Shown here piece by piece: positions 24,455 to 36,600 of a stretch of DNA of 64,000 bases. The translations under genes and the position numbers were made by a program. Location: assembly GCA_025403435.1 (NCBI GenBank), contig CM046354.1, positions 18,602,424 to 18,666,423 of the forward strand, in the 5' to 3' direction. The notes beneath the pieces were generated by a model that was not told the origin of the DNA, did not search any database, and saw only the letters and a list, made by a program, of their open reading frames with translations. Source of the stretch: Artocarpus heterophyllus. Its lineage: Eukaryota; Streptophyta; Magnoliopsida; Rosales; Moraceae. How positions within the stretch are numbered: position 1 is the stretch's first letter; each line of letters starts with the position of its first letter.

Positions 24455-24800
24455 GAGGGTGTGAGTTCCATCGGAATGGGATGAGATAGAGACAGAGGGG
24501 AAAATGAGAGTGAAAAGAGAGGATACAGAGGGGAATTTTTAAGAGAGAGAGAGGAGGGAGAGACAGAGAGGAAACTGAGAGGGAAAAGTGGGTGTGAGTG
24601 AAAAGAGAGGATACAGGGGAATTTTCAAGGGGGAGAGAGAGAGAAAGGGAGGGAGGAAATAAGAGGGAAAGTGGGAAAAGGAAGAAAAGGAGGAGAGAGA
24701 GGGAGGAGGAGGAGTACAAAGAAACATTAAACAGCAGACAAAGGCAAAGAGGGATGGAAAGACAGAGCAAGCAAAGCAGGGAAGCAGAAAGAGAGGGAGC
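24455..24800. repeat. Purine-rich (GA) tract upstream of CASPL4
   Basis: About 340 bp almost free of C and T on the plus strand (CT-rich on the gene strand), including GAGAGAG runs. An internal direct repeat is based on AGTGAAAAGAGAGGATACAG, at 24510-24530 and 24597-24617. It lies 150-490 nt upstream of the start codon, so it is 5'UTR or core promoter. GA/CT tracts are common in plant core promoters. Confidence 0.7.
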
Positions 24801-25324
24801 AAAAGAGTCGTGGTAACTGGTAAAGGTATGGGGCCGCCTTTCTTGTCTTTCTTGTTTCTTGTTTCTCCTTTTTCTTCTCATTATTGTTTGTTTTTTTATT
24901 TTTATTTTTTCCTTCTTATCAAACAAAACATTTTTTTTTTAATAAAATTTCTAAGATGCCCTAATGGATCAATAAGGGCGACCATAAATTGGCTGAATAA
25001 TATGAGAGATCTTTTTGGCAACATGATTTTATTTAAACATACTTCTCAGTTAAATTTTGTTCATTTTTATATGGTCTTGAGAGTCTAATTCACAGTACCA
25101 TTCAGTTTGAAAATTCATCATTTCAATTCACAATTCTAACGTTTAAGATTTATTCGTCAATAAATATGTATCGTTTCATCTTACAAGTGAAACATTCAAG
25201 TTCATAATTAATTGTATCAAGTTTCTTAAGTAACAATATACCGAGAATTTTCTTTCAACATGGTAAAAATTCTCTCAAATCCCACAATTACAGATATGAA
25301 TGGACTATTATTTTTTTTTTAGTG

Positions 25325-26232
25325 TATTGGATTATTTTTACATTTACCCTTGAACTATGTCATTTTATCTCTTGAGTTTTAAAATATACTACTTAATTTT
25401 CTTAAACTTTGTTCCATTAACAAGAATTCTCCTTCTGTCCAACTCAATTAGTTTTTGGACATGGAATATTTGTCCTTCCAATTATATTATTCCTTCCAAT
25501 TATGTTATTTGCCTCTTAGACTTTCAAAATGTATCACTATGTCTCTTAAGTTTATTTTTTGTTAGTAAATAACCTTCTTTTGTCCAATTATGTTCAGCTT
25601 TACAACTCAACTTCGTTTTTTTCCTTTAACCTTGGAGGAAAAATCCAAACATAAAGAGTAGTTTAAGGGAGAAAAAAAAGATTAAGGAAAAAAAGTTCAA
25701 GAAAAAAGTATTATTTTTTTTTGTAATAGGTCATTCCAACCTTAAAATAAAAGAGCCTAAGGAGGAAAAAAAGACAATTAAAACAATAAGTCTTGAAGTT
25801 TTTAGAAACAATAACACATTATCTAAGAGATTTTTGTGTGTATAATTGTCTTTGTATTTGTAATTGAATAGCATGTTGTAGAAAATATTCATGCAAATCG
25901 TAGTTATATAGATTGTTTTGACGTGAAGGTCTCGTAAAGTTAGAAGAGAAACAAGTCAAATTATTAAGTTAAATAGAATTGGAAGGAAAGAAGGTTATCC
26001 GCTAAAAAAATAAGGGGACATAGTGAAATATTTTGAAGGTCAAGGGGCAAAATAACATAGGTGACATAGATTGGGAGGAAATATAAAAAAATCCTCAAAA
26101 AAGTTTAAAAACTAACAAATTGGATAGAAGATAGATACTTGCTAACGAAACAAAGTTTAACGGGTTTAAGTGATATATTTTAAAAGTTAGAGGTAAAGTA
26201 ACATAATCCGAAGAATAATTATGAAAAAAATC
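25325..26232. mobile_element. Long-TIR element with arms of about 270 bp
   Basis: The left arm (about 25340-25600) is the diverged reverse complement of the right arm (about 25955-26220). Examples are CCTTGAACTATGTCATTTTA against TAAAGTAACATAATCCGAAG, and CCTTCCAATTATGTTATTTG against the complement near 26050. Both arms contain a sublocus ending AACCTTCTTTTGTCC/GGAAAGAAGGTT. The loop is AAAAAG-rich with no coding frame. This is consistent with a non-autonomous Mutator-like or foldback element; the target duplication is unresolved. Confidence 0.6.
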
Positions 26233-29200
26233 TCTTCTATACTTTGTCTTTTAAAAAAAAAAATTAAGACGAGAGATTTAAACTCTTCACTTTTAAGTAG
26301 AGTCGGGTTTTATTATTATTTTCCCAACACGCGCTTTGCATATGCATGGAATTAGCCATAATCTCTTGCAATATTTTTATTTTTTTTCTTTTTCTTGTTT
26401 GGCTAAAACTCTTTTTTTTTTAAGGGGTTATTATGAATACCAGTTTTGTTAAATGAAGGCTTTCTCTTTAATGGGAAAAACCAATGGGCTCCGGAGCTTT
26501 ATCTCTACCCCTTTCCTTATCCGTGTACTCGCATTTAAAAAAACTCCTGCTTTTTCTTTCTTTCTGCTGCTTTCCCTTTTCCTTTTCAATTTCCCACAAA
26601 CTAATTGTGAAAAAGGAGACCAAAGGCACACAAAAGAACTGAAGGCCCACAAGAGACATTTTGGAAATCCATGACCGCCTTTCGTGACCTTGATTGCCTC
26701 TTTGCAAAACGTCTCGCAACGAAACTGGAAGGAAGGAAGGAAAAAAAAGAAAAAGAAAAAGAAAAAATTATTTATTTTTACATTTGGTATTGACTTTTTT
26801 ACTCCCCAACTTTCATAATTTATGAAAGATAATTGGGCTTGGAAAATTAAGTAGTTCCCACTTCACTTCCCATGCACCTAACGGCACTACTTTGCCTGTG
26901 GACTTTTGAATCTTTGATAAACACCTTAAAGTCAATAAAAAGCTCAGCTGCTTCAACCGGTTAACTATTAAATCCAGTAAGTGTTTCAAAGTCTTCATCA
27001 GCAAACGTTGTTGATGTACTTTAAGTACTTTGACTCTTTGAGAGAGAGGATTTACGTGATGTTTAGATTGCCGTTAATTCCAACTGAAAATGAGGTGTAA
27101 CAAATGTTTGGCACTCGTAAATATTATGAAGCTTTTACCAGTAAAAATTTTTTACAATATAAAAGTTTTAAATGTTATCGTGTTTTTAACCAAAATTGAT
27201 TCTAACCGTACTTCTAAAACACCTTATTAAGGGGCTTTGGGAATATTGGTTTAAACCAATACACTATAGTATATGAGATTTTTACAATGTAAACAATGAT
27301 TTGAACCAATATTTCTAAACATATTATAAATTTTGTGAGAAAAAATACTATAATAAAATTAGTTTAAATTGAAATTTTTTTAGCTCGAACCGGTATAACA
27401 AACGTCACATTAATCTTGGTGAATCTAAATATCGAACTCAAATTTTTGCCTTTGGCTTTTCAGACAATTTTTGCGGTTACGTATGGTTGGCTAATTACGA
27501 ATACAAGAGAAATAAAACAAAAAAAAAAAAAAAAACTAAATCATTAGCTTTTGATAAAGATATTGACCTTGATATGCAAGTGGAAATTCTGTATTGAATT
27601 CAAGGCCCATGTTTGAACAACACTAATCTTACTCTACAAATTCAAGTTCCAAAACATAATTGAAACATTTCTCTCTTTTCTTTTCATTATAAACAGTTAT
27701 AGCAAAGAAGATGCGAGGAGCGAACTTTGAAACTTCAATATCTAGGTTCAATATTATTCACATTTCTTCCCCCCAAAAAAAAAGAGGAGGATTTGAACTC
27801 TACTCAAAGTAGAGTTAAATGTGAATTTACCACAACTCCACCTGCAACATTGAAAATGAATCCACAAAAGATTAGGAGAAGAAAAATGGGCCTGAGGTTC
27901 CAAAACTTTCAATGAATGATAATGGCATTTACTTACTCCTCTTTTTTTTTTTTTTTTTACCTATTACTACATTGGTTCTCAATATAGTAACAAATAGGTG
28001 ACGATGGATGATGTATTAGCATAATGTGTTGCCACTGAATTGCAAGCAAACACCGAAGAATGATTACTGCATTCTCTTTCTTGGCCGTCTCTGGAATTGC
28101 CGGAAGCTGGTCATCGTCTTCTTGCATGGTCTTTAGATTGATAGTCTCGATTGGATCTCACTCCTAATCTGTTTCTTTCTACTTATGTCGCTTTATTTAG
28201 GGGAATTGAGTGATGGTGCAACACTTTTTGGGTTAAATAGTGTAAAATTTTTAAAAATGTGGCGAACATGTAAACTTTTCTTTTGTCTATGGCACAAATC
28301 TAAAATCCAAAAGCCAAAGGAGCACTCAATGGGCGGTTTCCATTTAGCTTCATTCACTTTAGTTGAGCTTCTCCGTTGGGCAAAGTTCTTTTCTTTTTGA
28401 AAAATTTACAGGGAATAACCTCTTATGAACACTACCCATCAACATTGCCCTTTTCTTTTTGATTTTTTAAAACGACCCCTTTAAAGCTATTTTATTTTAA
28501 ATTTGATTCATTAATTTACTCTTTGGTCCTTAATTCAAAATTGAGGTATCAAACCCTGATCTTTTTTTTTTTTTCACTAGTCAAAAAGCATCTCTCTTCT
28601 CTTCCCTCAAATCTGGCTCTCTCCCTTTACCCTCTCTCCATCCGAATCTCCCCCTCTCTCCTCCCTCTCTCGTCATTCTTCTCTGCCCTTTCTCTCTCTT
28701 GGAACAGTGGCATGGTCAGAGGTTCCGCAAGGGAAAGCCGTCGTCGGTGAATCTTTTGGAACAGCACCACCTTTCTCTCGAATAAGTTGTTTTTATCACG
28801 AGCAGGCTTCGACAAGGTTGACATGATAACTCGTCATGATATCGAGAAGGCAACGAGATCAAAGTTCAAGATAGTGGTACAATCTCCGAGACGGAACTGC
28901 AGTATCTCTCTCAACTCAGCCAGACAAGATTTGGAAAATTGCCAATCTAGTCAGAACTCGAAGATTAGCTCCGTCGTGTATCGCCTTCTCCATTCTAGAT
29001 CTGGAACCATGCCGACGATGAGTTCATCTATTGTCAGGATCTGATTGTTTTTGTTTTTTTTTTTTTTCCCTTCAAATTTTGTTTTTTTTAATATGATTGT
29101 TGTTAACATTAATATCTTAGACTCAATTCAATGGCTAGAGAAGGAATATAGAGAGAGAAGATAGAATTCTGGGAGGCTTATGATGTGGTTGAATAAGAAA

Positions 29201-30408
29201 GTTTTTTTTTTTTTTTTTTTAACTCGATTTGAACATACACTCAGCACAAAATAGAAGTGTAGACTACATAGCATAACTTGAATTAGGTTGTCGTATTTCA
29301 TTTTCTAATACAAGTTCCGCTGTGGCAACGATAGTGGGTTGATATTCCTTTATTTTAAATAAAATATATTGAAATTTAGTAGCTTTTCACTCCAGAACCT
29401 AGGTTACGTTCTGATTGCCACACCGACAGCCACAATAATTTACCGCATGAAAAAGCATCTTCTCTGGTTGAAGACTAATAATTTAGAGTTTTAATATTTT
29501 TTTTAATTAAGACAGTTTTAAAAAGAGCTTTTTAAAAAAGCAGTTTTGAAAATATACCCTTTTAGGGGACACTTGTGTTTCTCTCTCTTTCTAGGTGCTT
29601 GTATTAATCCTTTTGTAAGATACGGATTTATCTTTGGATGAACAAGACATGTAAATATGACATAAATAAATTACAAAGAGTCACGACGTTGTACCGAAGA
29701 CAATTTAAACAAACAAAAAGGGAGCAAATTCCCTCTCTTTTGGTTTAAGTTAAGAGGGTTTACAACTCAAGAGACCAAAGCGTTAAAAATAAAAACAATT
29801 GAATAACGACAATCCTACTTCTGCAAAATTTTTTTTTTTTTTCAGCGTACAAGTAGTTATGTTGGAAACCACATGAAGGTGATGGAATATATAGGACCAA
29901 TTATGAATTGAGCAGATTCTTTCAAAAAAAAAAAAAAAAGAATTATATGAATTGAGCAGACAATGTTTTCATCATGTGTCTAAGAAAAGGTCTTTTAACT
30001 TTTCCTTTTCCTCTCTCTCCTTATTTCATCTAAGGATTTGACGGTACAAAAAGTAGTACTGGTAAAAAGTTTGATCGACCGAGTACTAATCGAAATCTTG
30101 AATAAACAAAAATCCAATTCAACAAAACTATGATGGTGATAGAATTTATAGGGAAAAAAAAAAGTCTGTATATACTAAATAACCATCAAGGCTTGCACAT
30201 AATTTAGAGACTACTAGAGAGGAAACTCTTAGAATATCTGATTATCATTACTGCAAAATATGCAAAAACAGCAGTCTTGGTAAATTGCAGATGAATGAAA
30301 ATTCTAAAGGATGTGCATGCTACTGATCCCATAGCAATCAACCCATTACTCTAAAGAGATATATTTCTGGAGACATAAATTGCATCTCTTAACAAAATAT
30401 AGAGAGAA
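26233..30408. other. Intergenic DNA between CASPL4 and UBC7
   Basis: No gene is supported. Contents seen: overlapping short frames around 26450-26720 on both strands with no motif; two neighbouring family-1 MITE relics (27058-27222 and about 27224-27405); poly(T) and poly(A) runs; and a CT-rich then GC-balanced stretch at 28590-29045 with an 85-codon plus-strand frame (28787-29044) that I cannot assign. Three T-rich or A-rich homopolymers near 29050, 29200 and 29830 suggest several old insertions. Confidence 0.45.
27058..27222. mobile_element. MITE, family 1
   Basis: The ends GATGTTTAGATTGCCGTTAA and CTAACCGTACTTCTAAAACACC form imperfect inverted repeats. The core AATATAAAAGTTTTAAATGTT is a diverged version of the family core. 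A second relic with ends GGGGCTTTGGGAATATTGG and AACAAACGTC follows directly. Confidence 0.4.
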
Positions 30409-33093
30409 TTACAACATTTCTTGTGATTTTCGGACGCAGCGACTGACTTTCTTCCTGAATTCGCTCCTTCTTTCTCTCCATTCTTTCTGCAATCATCCAC
30501 ACAGAGGCCCCGAATTAAGGTCAGATAAATTACTACATTAGAAAAGGTGATGAACTGAAGAAAGTATAGTCACCTACCGCAGCTTCCACATTTGCAGGAG
30601 ACTCGTCATTAGGGCTTGAAAGCATTGATATAATGCTCAGTACTATACTCTCAACCTATAAAATGAACACAACAATCGGAACAAGAACATTATAGACAAG
30701 AAAATTGGAGTGGAAAGGAAATATGAGGCCTAACAAAAAGAAATGCCCAAAAAAGTATAAAATCAAGTTGATGACGAGTCTGTCTACATTTGATTCATAT
30801 CTTACAAAGTTACACTTATCACAGTTTGTCATTCAAGTAAGAACGAGTGCTGATTGCACTATCAACACAGCTATGATCTCTTATCATAGACCCAATTTTT
30901 ATAATCAGCACAGCACCTGACTGCCACTGTAGTTCCATATTTTAAAGCCCTCATCCTGAGGGAAAGCTTTGGCATAAATGAGGTTTCGACTGATTAAGAT
31001 CAAAGCAAAAATTATCAAAAGCCCCAGTACTACTCACTACACCACCACCTTAACAAAGAGAAAGTTCATTTTCTACAAAGTTGAGCTTCCTGCTCTGAGC
31101 ACAAAGTGGAGACCACGAGGCAATTTACCATACTAAAGTATGTATGTATAGGGACAGCAAGTTTGACAATTGACACCAGCATAATAAACCCACAAAAACA
31201 TAACGCATTTGCCCATTTGCCCCTCTTTCACTTGTTCACTCAAGCATGTTTCCCTGCTTTTTACATACATCACATCCACACCGGAGAGTAAAGACCAACA
31301 TAATTTAAAATTATGTTCCATATTAACCAATTAGTTCCAGATCTTCTCTCCTCAAGAAGAATGGAATTTTGGAAGAAAACTATCACAAAGTTGCTTGACG
31401 TTCAACTGTAAAAGTTCATGTCCAGCTGAACTATGTTTCACTAACCATGCATGTGGTGGTAAAAAAAAATGTAGTGTGTAAAACAAAAAGATAAATAATT
31501 AACCCCAACTCAACTCGAGCAATCTTTCCAAAACTAGAGTTGTGCTAGGGTTGAAGAACAGGCACCTCAATCTGGGCTTAGGTTGAGATCCATAATGCAA
31601 TAGTTCAATTCAGTCTCTGTAATAAATCTCAACCTTCAGTCATACAACTGGCCACCACCAAGTTGAACTGCGAATCAGAGCTATCATCAGATGAACATAA
31701 CTTTTTATTCGTTAAATAAAACACAGAGGACTCAATTAGCAACCACATGTGCAACTCCAAATTTTCACCCTTCATTCTCAGTCCGCTGACAAGTGAGAAC
31801 TTTTGCGCTTAGAACTCTAACCAACAAACTGTTAGTCCAAGAATTCACCGACCTTCAATGTTAAAAGTTCACTAAATGAAAGGAAAGGGAAAAGCATCCT
31901 CCAATAACCATTATTATAAAAGTGCTTGGCAGTTATAACCACAGATTTAACTAAATCCAAAACCCCACACGTGTTAAATCATTTATAGGTGCAACCAAAG
32001 AACCAAACAACATGGCACAAAAACACCATAACAATGGACATCAAAAATCAATGATAATGAAGAAAGTGATACACCGATAAACTTCAAATACATACTGTGT
32101 GGACTGGACTCCAGCGCTCGCTTGCAAGCTCATAGCCATTTGGATCGTCGCCGGGAGGATGAAGAATTGAAATGCAAACCTTCCCATCAGAGTAAACTGA
32201 AAACCAGACACGAACTTTTAGAAAAATTTTCAAACCAAGAATGGAAAAGAAGTTATATAAAAGGTTATTTCAAAATTCAAATAAGATAAAGAAAAATAAA
32301 ATGCGATTTTAAAATCCATATACATTAAAAAGATTTATACTACCATTAGGATGCCAAATCTCCGAGGTAAATCTCACTGTTGGAGGGCTGTTTGGGTAAT
32401 TGGAGGGAAAGCTCATTATGGCATTAAAGAAACCACCCTCACTGGCACAAAAAAGAATTGCAATACAAAACTAATTTCAGGTCTTAAAAAAAACATAAAT
32501 TGGAACAAAAATTAAACGCAAAAAAATTACAATTTTTTAAGTTCTAGATGACTATAAAAATCTTCTTGTGAATATCACAACGAGACTAATCAAATACGAT
32601 CAGTATAAAAGGTCAAGAACAAATCTTTGTTTTTTTCTTTGACACAAATAATTTGGCGGATAGTGATTAAACTAAACAAAGTCAATAATTTCTTTTCCAG
32701 ATATTCAACCAATAATTAACCTAGAATCAAATCGAATTACAAAAACCAAAAATGAAAAATGAAAAAAGACAGAGAAACGAAACAGAACATACTAGAGGGT
32801 ATCCGGAGGGCCAATAATAGTGACGCTCCATTCAAAGACATTGCTTTCGTCGACCAAGCCAGCGGAGAAGCCATCAACGGGGTGCTTGCAGAGATCTGAA
32901 ACCACCAAACAAAAAAAGATCAAACAGAGTCAGAAAAACAAGCACAATAAATCAAAAGAAAACAAAAAAAGAAGAATTGAAATGGAAAATCAAACAGATA
33001 GATCAATTGAACAGAGCAAACATTGATTGATAGATAAAATGATTAACCTCTGAGTTGCTTTTGGAGAAGGAGGCTTGCTTGCGAGGCGGCCAT
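30409..33093 (-). CDS. UBC7: Ubiquitin-conjugating enzyme E2, UBC7/UBE2G2 type
   Basis: Transfers activated ubiquitin from E1 to substrates with an E3. This E2 group serves ER-associated degradation. Six coding exons: 33048-33093, 32793-32895, 32344-32441, 32096-32196, 30578-30655 and 30409-30486, in phase, 504 nt, 167 residues, the normal length. It starts [20 protein letters not shown]. The HPN motif is at residues 80-82 and the catalytic Cys is Cys90 in [15 protein letters not shown]. The roughly 13-residue acidic insert after it ([14 protein letters not shown]) distinguishes the UBC7/UBE2G class from shorter E2s. No C-terminal membrane tail. Intron 4 (30656-32095) is 1.4 kb. Assignment to a particular member of the plant UBC7/13/14 group is not possible from sequence alone. 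Confidence 0.95.
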
Positions 33094-33239
33094 TGCAGAG
33101 GAAAAGTCGGACGGAAAGAAGGCAAAGTCTCAGCGGAAATTTATAAATAAAATCAGAAGGAAAGACGCTGCCTTTCCATTTATATATACGCCACCAAGAA
33201 CGGGAAACAAGGAGGGATATTTTCATTTTTAAGCCGTAC

Positions 33240-33679
33240 GGTTATAAAAAAATCATACCATATAGTTTAATTTTTATCATTTTTATACCTTTATATTTTA
33301 AATTTACGTTTAATTTTTATCTTTTTTAAGTTAAAGTTTGATTTTGACCATAAAAAGTCTAAACACTCTTAAAGGAAAAATAAAAAAATACATAAAATTT
33401 TTTAAAAAAAGTTGAAATTTTTAAAATGTAAAGAATATTTAAGTATTTTATAAAGTAAAAAACTAAAATATACATGAAAATTTTGAGAAAAAGCTGAAAT
33501 TTCTAAAATGTAAAAAACATTCAAGTATTTTATAAAGTCAAAATCAAACTTTTGACCTAAAAGAATAAGAATTTAACATAAATTTAAAATATAAAGACAT
33601 AATAGTATTAAAGTTTAAAATACAAGGTATAAAATTTACATAACCTCAAAATATATAGTATAAAAACAAAAATAACCTA
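33240..33679. mobile_element. MITE, family 2 (long inverted arms)
   Basis: The left arm (33240-33350: GGTTATAAAAAAATCATACC, then TTTATATTTTAAATTTACG) pairs with the reverse complement of the right arm (33560-33679: GGTTATTTTTGTTTTTATAC, then TTTATATTTTAAATTTATG). An inner GTTTGATTTTGAC is also mirrored. It sits about 150 nt upstream of the UBC7 start. A related, rearranged copy is at 49240-49835. Confidence 0.6.
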
Positions 33680-34046
33680 ACAAAGAGTGCAAAGGAGAGG
33701 ATGGATTACCTGACTTCTTTTTGGACTTTTTGGTTCTTCTCTAGTCTCTCCCCATTCCCAACCCATAAATTGAACTAATTAGGAGAAATAAATAAATTGA
33801 AAATCACTTTTAAAAATAAAAATAAATAGAAAATATATACTTGAGGCGGTTTTTCCTCCCCACTTGGAAACCTTAGGAATCGGGATATTGGAGTTTTCTT
33901 TCTTTTTCCTTTTTTTTTAATTGGGGGTCTTTAAGGCTCATTTATTTCGTGAGTTCGAAACCTCTTACTGTGAACTTTATGAATTGAAATTAAAAATTTT
34001 AAAAGTTAGTTAACAAATGGCGGTTAAATTATGAGTTTGGAGGTTA
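33680..34046. other. Flank left of LOG element 1
   Basis: Nothing is recognised. This AT-rich stretch separates the family-2 MITE from the retrotransposon. The last five bases before the element (34047-34051, AAAAC) are its target site. Confidence 0.6.
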
Positions 34047-34051
34047 AAAAC

Positions 34052-36583
34052 TGTAACGCCCCTATATGGGGGTTAACAGTTTTTAATGAGATAAAATAAA
34101 AATAAATAATAAAAGTAAAACCTTAAAGATTAAAATTTGCCCGGGACTTAAATGAAAACTCTCAACTCAAAAATAAAAATATAAACGACAAATAAACCAC
34201 AGTTTTAATGTAGCACCTTAAATTTAATAATATAAACTGTTGTCATCATCATTTTAACCCTCAACACATTATAATACAGTCACAGAAAGTAACAATTGAT
34301 GCTTACATTATCATGAAGAACATTCTCAATGATTGAAGCAGTCCCAATGTAATATAGCTACATCACTTCCTCAACTATATTTCTCGTAGCCACCTCACAC
34401 TTAGTGAGTCCTGAAAAGATATAAACATAAGGGAATGAGCAACACTATGCTCAGTAGAGAAAGCTATTACTCACCTCTATCATTACCACATTAAAATCTG
34501 CATGGTTAGTAAGTCACATCATATTTCAGATTATGAGGTTTATTATGATCACATCTTATGGATACCGTAGTTAATCATTACCAAGTGTCATAATTACACA
34601 TTTATACAAATATTACCAATCATCATTGTTCCTAGGTATCCATGTTAAATTGAGTATCACTCAACTCATCGAAACCCAAATGGGCGCACTTGATCACCCT
34701 ATAAACATTCCAAGGGTGTTCCGGTGAGGGGACATCAAGCCCCGAGTCCTCACCAAATCGATTCCTGTACAGTGTGTTCTGGGACTTTCAACCCAAGGAA
34801 GCGTCATCACCTTCCCCCTATTTTACCTTTTTGGGTATTCATGCCCAAGGACGTAACCGCCGCCCTCTTCATGTCTCACCATTTCTCTATATTAAATCAT
34901 TATTAATAGAGTCAGTTTTCCTAACCATGCTTCTCAATTTATAACATGTGTCAATTCATTAGGTTCCTCGCCGTACAATACAAGACGAGTCCATGTCATA
35001 GTTTCATATGTGATACTCATATAATATCAGTTCAACATAGATATATATATATTGCGGCAAAACAATCAATTTTAATTCTATAAAAACCTCACAAAAGATG
35101 AGTAATAGAATCCCTACCTTTCAAGCTTATCAACAGTCTCTTAATCCTGGAATCAATTAACGTTAGCTCCATACTCCCTTGATCTTGAACTCCAAGCAAA
35201 GCAGATCCAGTTGTATCTCGCTGTATCTATGAAGCATCCTCTGTAGTGCTCCTCGAGCGACTATGAATGGCTAGGAATGCTTCCTGGAGATCATACATTC
35301 TTGAAAACGTCATTCTGGACTCCGATACTGCTGTTTGAATCGCCTCGATTCGCGTGCAGTCGGTACCGGATGATTTTCATCGGAGTGGAATTTGCTCGAA
35401 CGGAGGTCACCATTGCATCCAGAGCATCGAAACGAGTCAGGAGGCGGTCTCGGATCTTCGATCGGAGGTCCGGATCACAAAATCCCATTTTGGCCTTTGA
35501 CCACCGTTGACCGGCGTTGACCACCGTTGACCGGCCGTTGACCGGCGGCGGTTGGCTCCGTTGAGGGCTGAGCTCGAGCCTACCCCCCCTAAGTCGACCC
35601 TTCTGAGTTCAATGGTGACGTCAATTTCATTCAATTTTGCCTCCATCAGCACAAATCGAAGAGCGGATCCTCGGCCAAAACCGGTGGCTCGGGCGGTGGA
35701 TCTTCGCCAGCGTTTGGCCCAAATTGGCTTGGGCATTTCCTTCTCCGTGGTTGTCTGAGCATGTTGGTGGCGGTGGTGCACCACACCGCTGCGTAGAACG
35801 GCAGCCCGAAGCTCCTCACGGCGGCGCACAAAGGCGGAGGCCGATCGTGGTCCTCCGGCGGAGTTCTCATGAAATTGAGGGTTGGGAAAGCTTCACCGTG
35901 CATCACTGAGTGTTTTGCCTCAGTCAATTTTGGGGAAGAAGGTCGGTAACGGTGGCGACGGTGGTTGCTGCGGCGGTGGACGGCGTCGGTCTTCAAACTC
36001 CGGTGGGCGGCGGCTGTGGCGTGAAATTGGAAGGCGCTTCTCACTCCTCGTCGCCGTCTGAGTCGAACGGTGGGGGCGGTGTCGATTACCGTCGTCGGAG
36101 GCGGCGGGATCGAGGGTGGTGCAACGGCGGCAAGAAGCGACTCCGACGAGGCTTCTCCGGCCAAAATCGAGGGGCATCACCTGCTGCATTTTGTTCTACT
36201 CATTGAGCTGAGTCTATAGACACCAAGATCGTGTTGATCGGTGCTCGGACGGTGAAGAAATCACGTTGGAAAAGTACTGTGTTTCGGCGGCTTCAACCGG
36301 CGCGTGTGTCCTCCTCCGGCAGTGTTTTGGGCTGCTCGGCACACCGTTGGACTCATCTTGACGAGAGCTTCCCATTGGTGTGGGAGGTGTCGAAAACGGA
36401 TGCCGAAATCTCAGACGATATTTGAGGGAAGAGAGAAAATTCTAGAGAGAGAAAGAAGAGAGAGAAAGTCTCGAGTTTTGTGATATTTTCTGATTTTTTT
36501 TTTTTTTTTTTTAATTTATATATATATATACTAAAAATTAATCTAATTACCTTAATACCCTTAGGGGAATAACGGGTGTCACA
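34052..36583 (-). repeat. 3' LTR of element 1 (2532 bp)
   Basis: By eye it is identical to the right LTR with a constant offset of 6761, except one T-run near 36494-36512 (19 T against 22 T). It consists of an AT-rich outer part shared with the solo LTR at 12124 and the LTR at 58967, and a GC-rich inner block at about 35180-36430 not found in those two. The GC-rich block has long open frames on both strands, a consequence of composition. Confidence 0.93.
35497..35543. promoter_or_regulatory. Array of five W-box cores (TTGACC) in the 3' LTR
   Basis: TTGACC occurs at 35497, 35507, 35517, 35527 and 35538, spaced 10, 10, 10 and 11 bp, close to one DNA helical turn. TTGAC(C/T) is the core bound by plant WRKY transcription factors, usually stress- or defence-linked. 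Function here is inferred from motif and spacing only. Confidence 0.5.
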
Positions 36584-36600
36584 GCTCTACCCCCCTTAAA
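36584..36600 (-). other. Polypurine tract of element 1
   Basis: On the minus strand, AAGGGGGGTAGAGC immediately precedes the TGTGACACCC start of the 3' LTR: the primer site for plus-strand DNA synthesis. The same sequence abuts the LTR of element 2 at 61323. Confidence 0.85.

Noticed and set aside
26453..26719. Three overlapping frames of 67-83 codons on both strands
   Set aside because: Peptides are Lys/Phe-rich from A/T runs, and there is no coherent gene model.
35437..36164. GC-rich frames of 130 and 172 codons in the LTR (repeated at 42198-42925)
   Set aside because: Frames are open on both strands at once because of GC bias, they vanish in the AT-rich LTR type, and the peptides are Arg/Pro-rich without a domain. 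They lie in an LTR, so they are not called as genes.
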